Source: JAAYJT01 sp037446395 | GTDB taxonomy: Bacteria; Bacteroidota; Bacteroidia; Bacteroidales; JAAYJT01 | Direction: 5' to 3' | DNA: 6,600 nucleotides | NCBI GenBank assembly: GCA_037446395.1 | Contig: JBBIIP010000056.1 | Span: forward strand, 1-6,600 | Shown here: one piece after another, positions 6,585 to 6,600 of the stretch | Layout of the letters: every line of letters begins with the position of its first letter | Position numbering within the stretch: the stretch's first letter is position 1 | Program-made: the position numbers and the translations under genes | Notes under the pieces: model-generated | Database searches by the model: none | Told to the model about the DNA's origin: nothing | Seen by the model: only the letters and a program-made list of their open reading frames with translations

Positions 6585-6600
6585 TTTGGAAGATTTTTAT
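6555..6600 (+). CDS. Possible start of a gene running off the window
   Basis: An ATG at 6555 opens 15 codons without a stop up to the edge (MKINILSNVNFGRFL). The Lys-rich start and hydrophobic residues look like a normal protein N-terminus, and an A-rich stretch precedes it. However, 15 open codons are expected by chance about half the time, no ribosome-binding site is visible, and the frame overlaps both the right arm of an inverted repeat and promoter-like boxes. I do not recognise the product. Confidence 0.25.
   Translation, partial: MKINILSNVNFGRFL

Larger units (their letters stand above)
6296..6600. other. Intergenic region after copA with several inverted repeats
   Basis: No complete gene is supportable in these 305 bases. 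An 8-base palindrome, AAGCGCTT (6296-6303), directly follows the copA stop, but no T run follows it, so it is not a convincing terminator. GAAACC (6339-6344) and GGTTTC (6373-6378) are a longer-range inverted pair. The first half (about 6320-6430) is more GC-rich than the last 150 bases. The clearer repeats have their own entries. I see no tRNA, rRNA or CRISPR pattern. Confidence 0.6.

Noticed and set aside
1..6600. CRISPR array, insertion sequence or direct-repeat array
   Set aside because: I saw no regularly spaced repeats, transposase motifs or target-site duplications.

Overview
The window looks like chromosomal DNA from a Bacteroidota (Bacteroidetes) bacterium, probably an environmental member of the Bacteroidales or a related order; I cannot place it more finely. 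The reasons are two consecutive lipoproteins of families typical of that phylum (a right-handed beta-helix protein ending in a PDxGAYEY-type segment, and a stand-alone two-component-regulator-type propeller), A-rich start regions without convincing Shine-Dalgarno sequences, and a promoter element of the Bacteroidota TAnnTTTG type. All four complete genes are on the + strand.

Layout. Positions 1-351 are AT-rich and non-coding as far as I can tell, with a small palindrome/hairpin near the left edge. Three closely packed genes follow: a beta-helix lipoprotein (352-1818), a seven-repeat propeller lipoprotein (1852-2844) and a predicted outer-membrane beta-barrel protein (2841-3977). The first two are 33 bases apart and the last two overlap by four bases (ATGA), so this is very likely one transcription unit. 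All three carry export signals, so I infer a shared cell-envelope function, possibly one surface complex. None can be given a specific biochemical role from sequence.

After an 86-base gap with two short palindromes comes a complete Cu(I)-exporting P1B-type ATPase (copA, 4064-6295) with one N-terminal heavy-metal-binding domain and all the residues that define the copper subclass. No copper chaperone or copper-responsive regulator is visible beside it. Whether the ATPase is co-transcribed with the envelope genes is open.

Positions 6296-6600 hold no complete gene but several inverted repeats. The best is an 11-base inverted repeat (6537-6547 / 6574-6584) enclosing both a promoter-like pair of boxes and the ATG of a short reading frame that runs off the right edge. 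The least characterised part of the window is the three-gene envelope cassette; the rest is ordinary chromosomal content.
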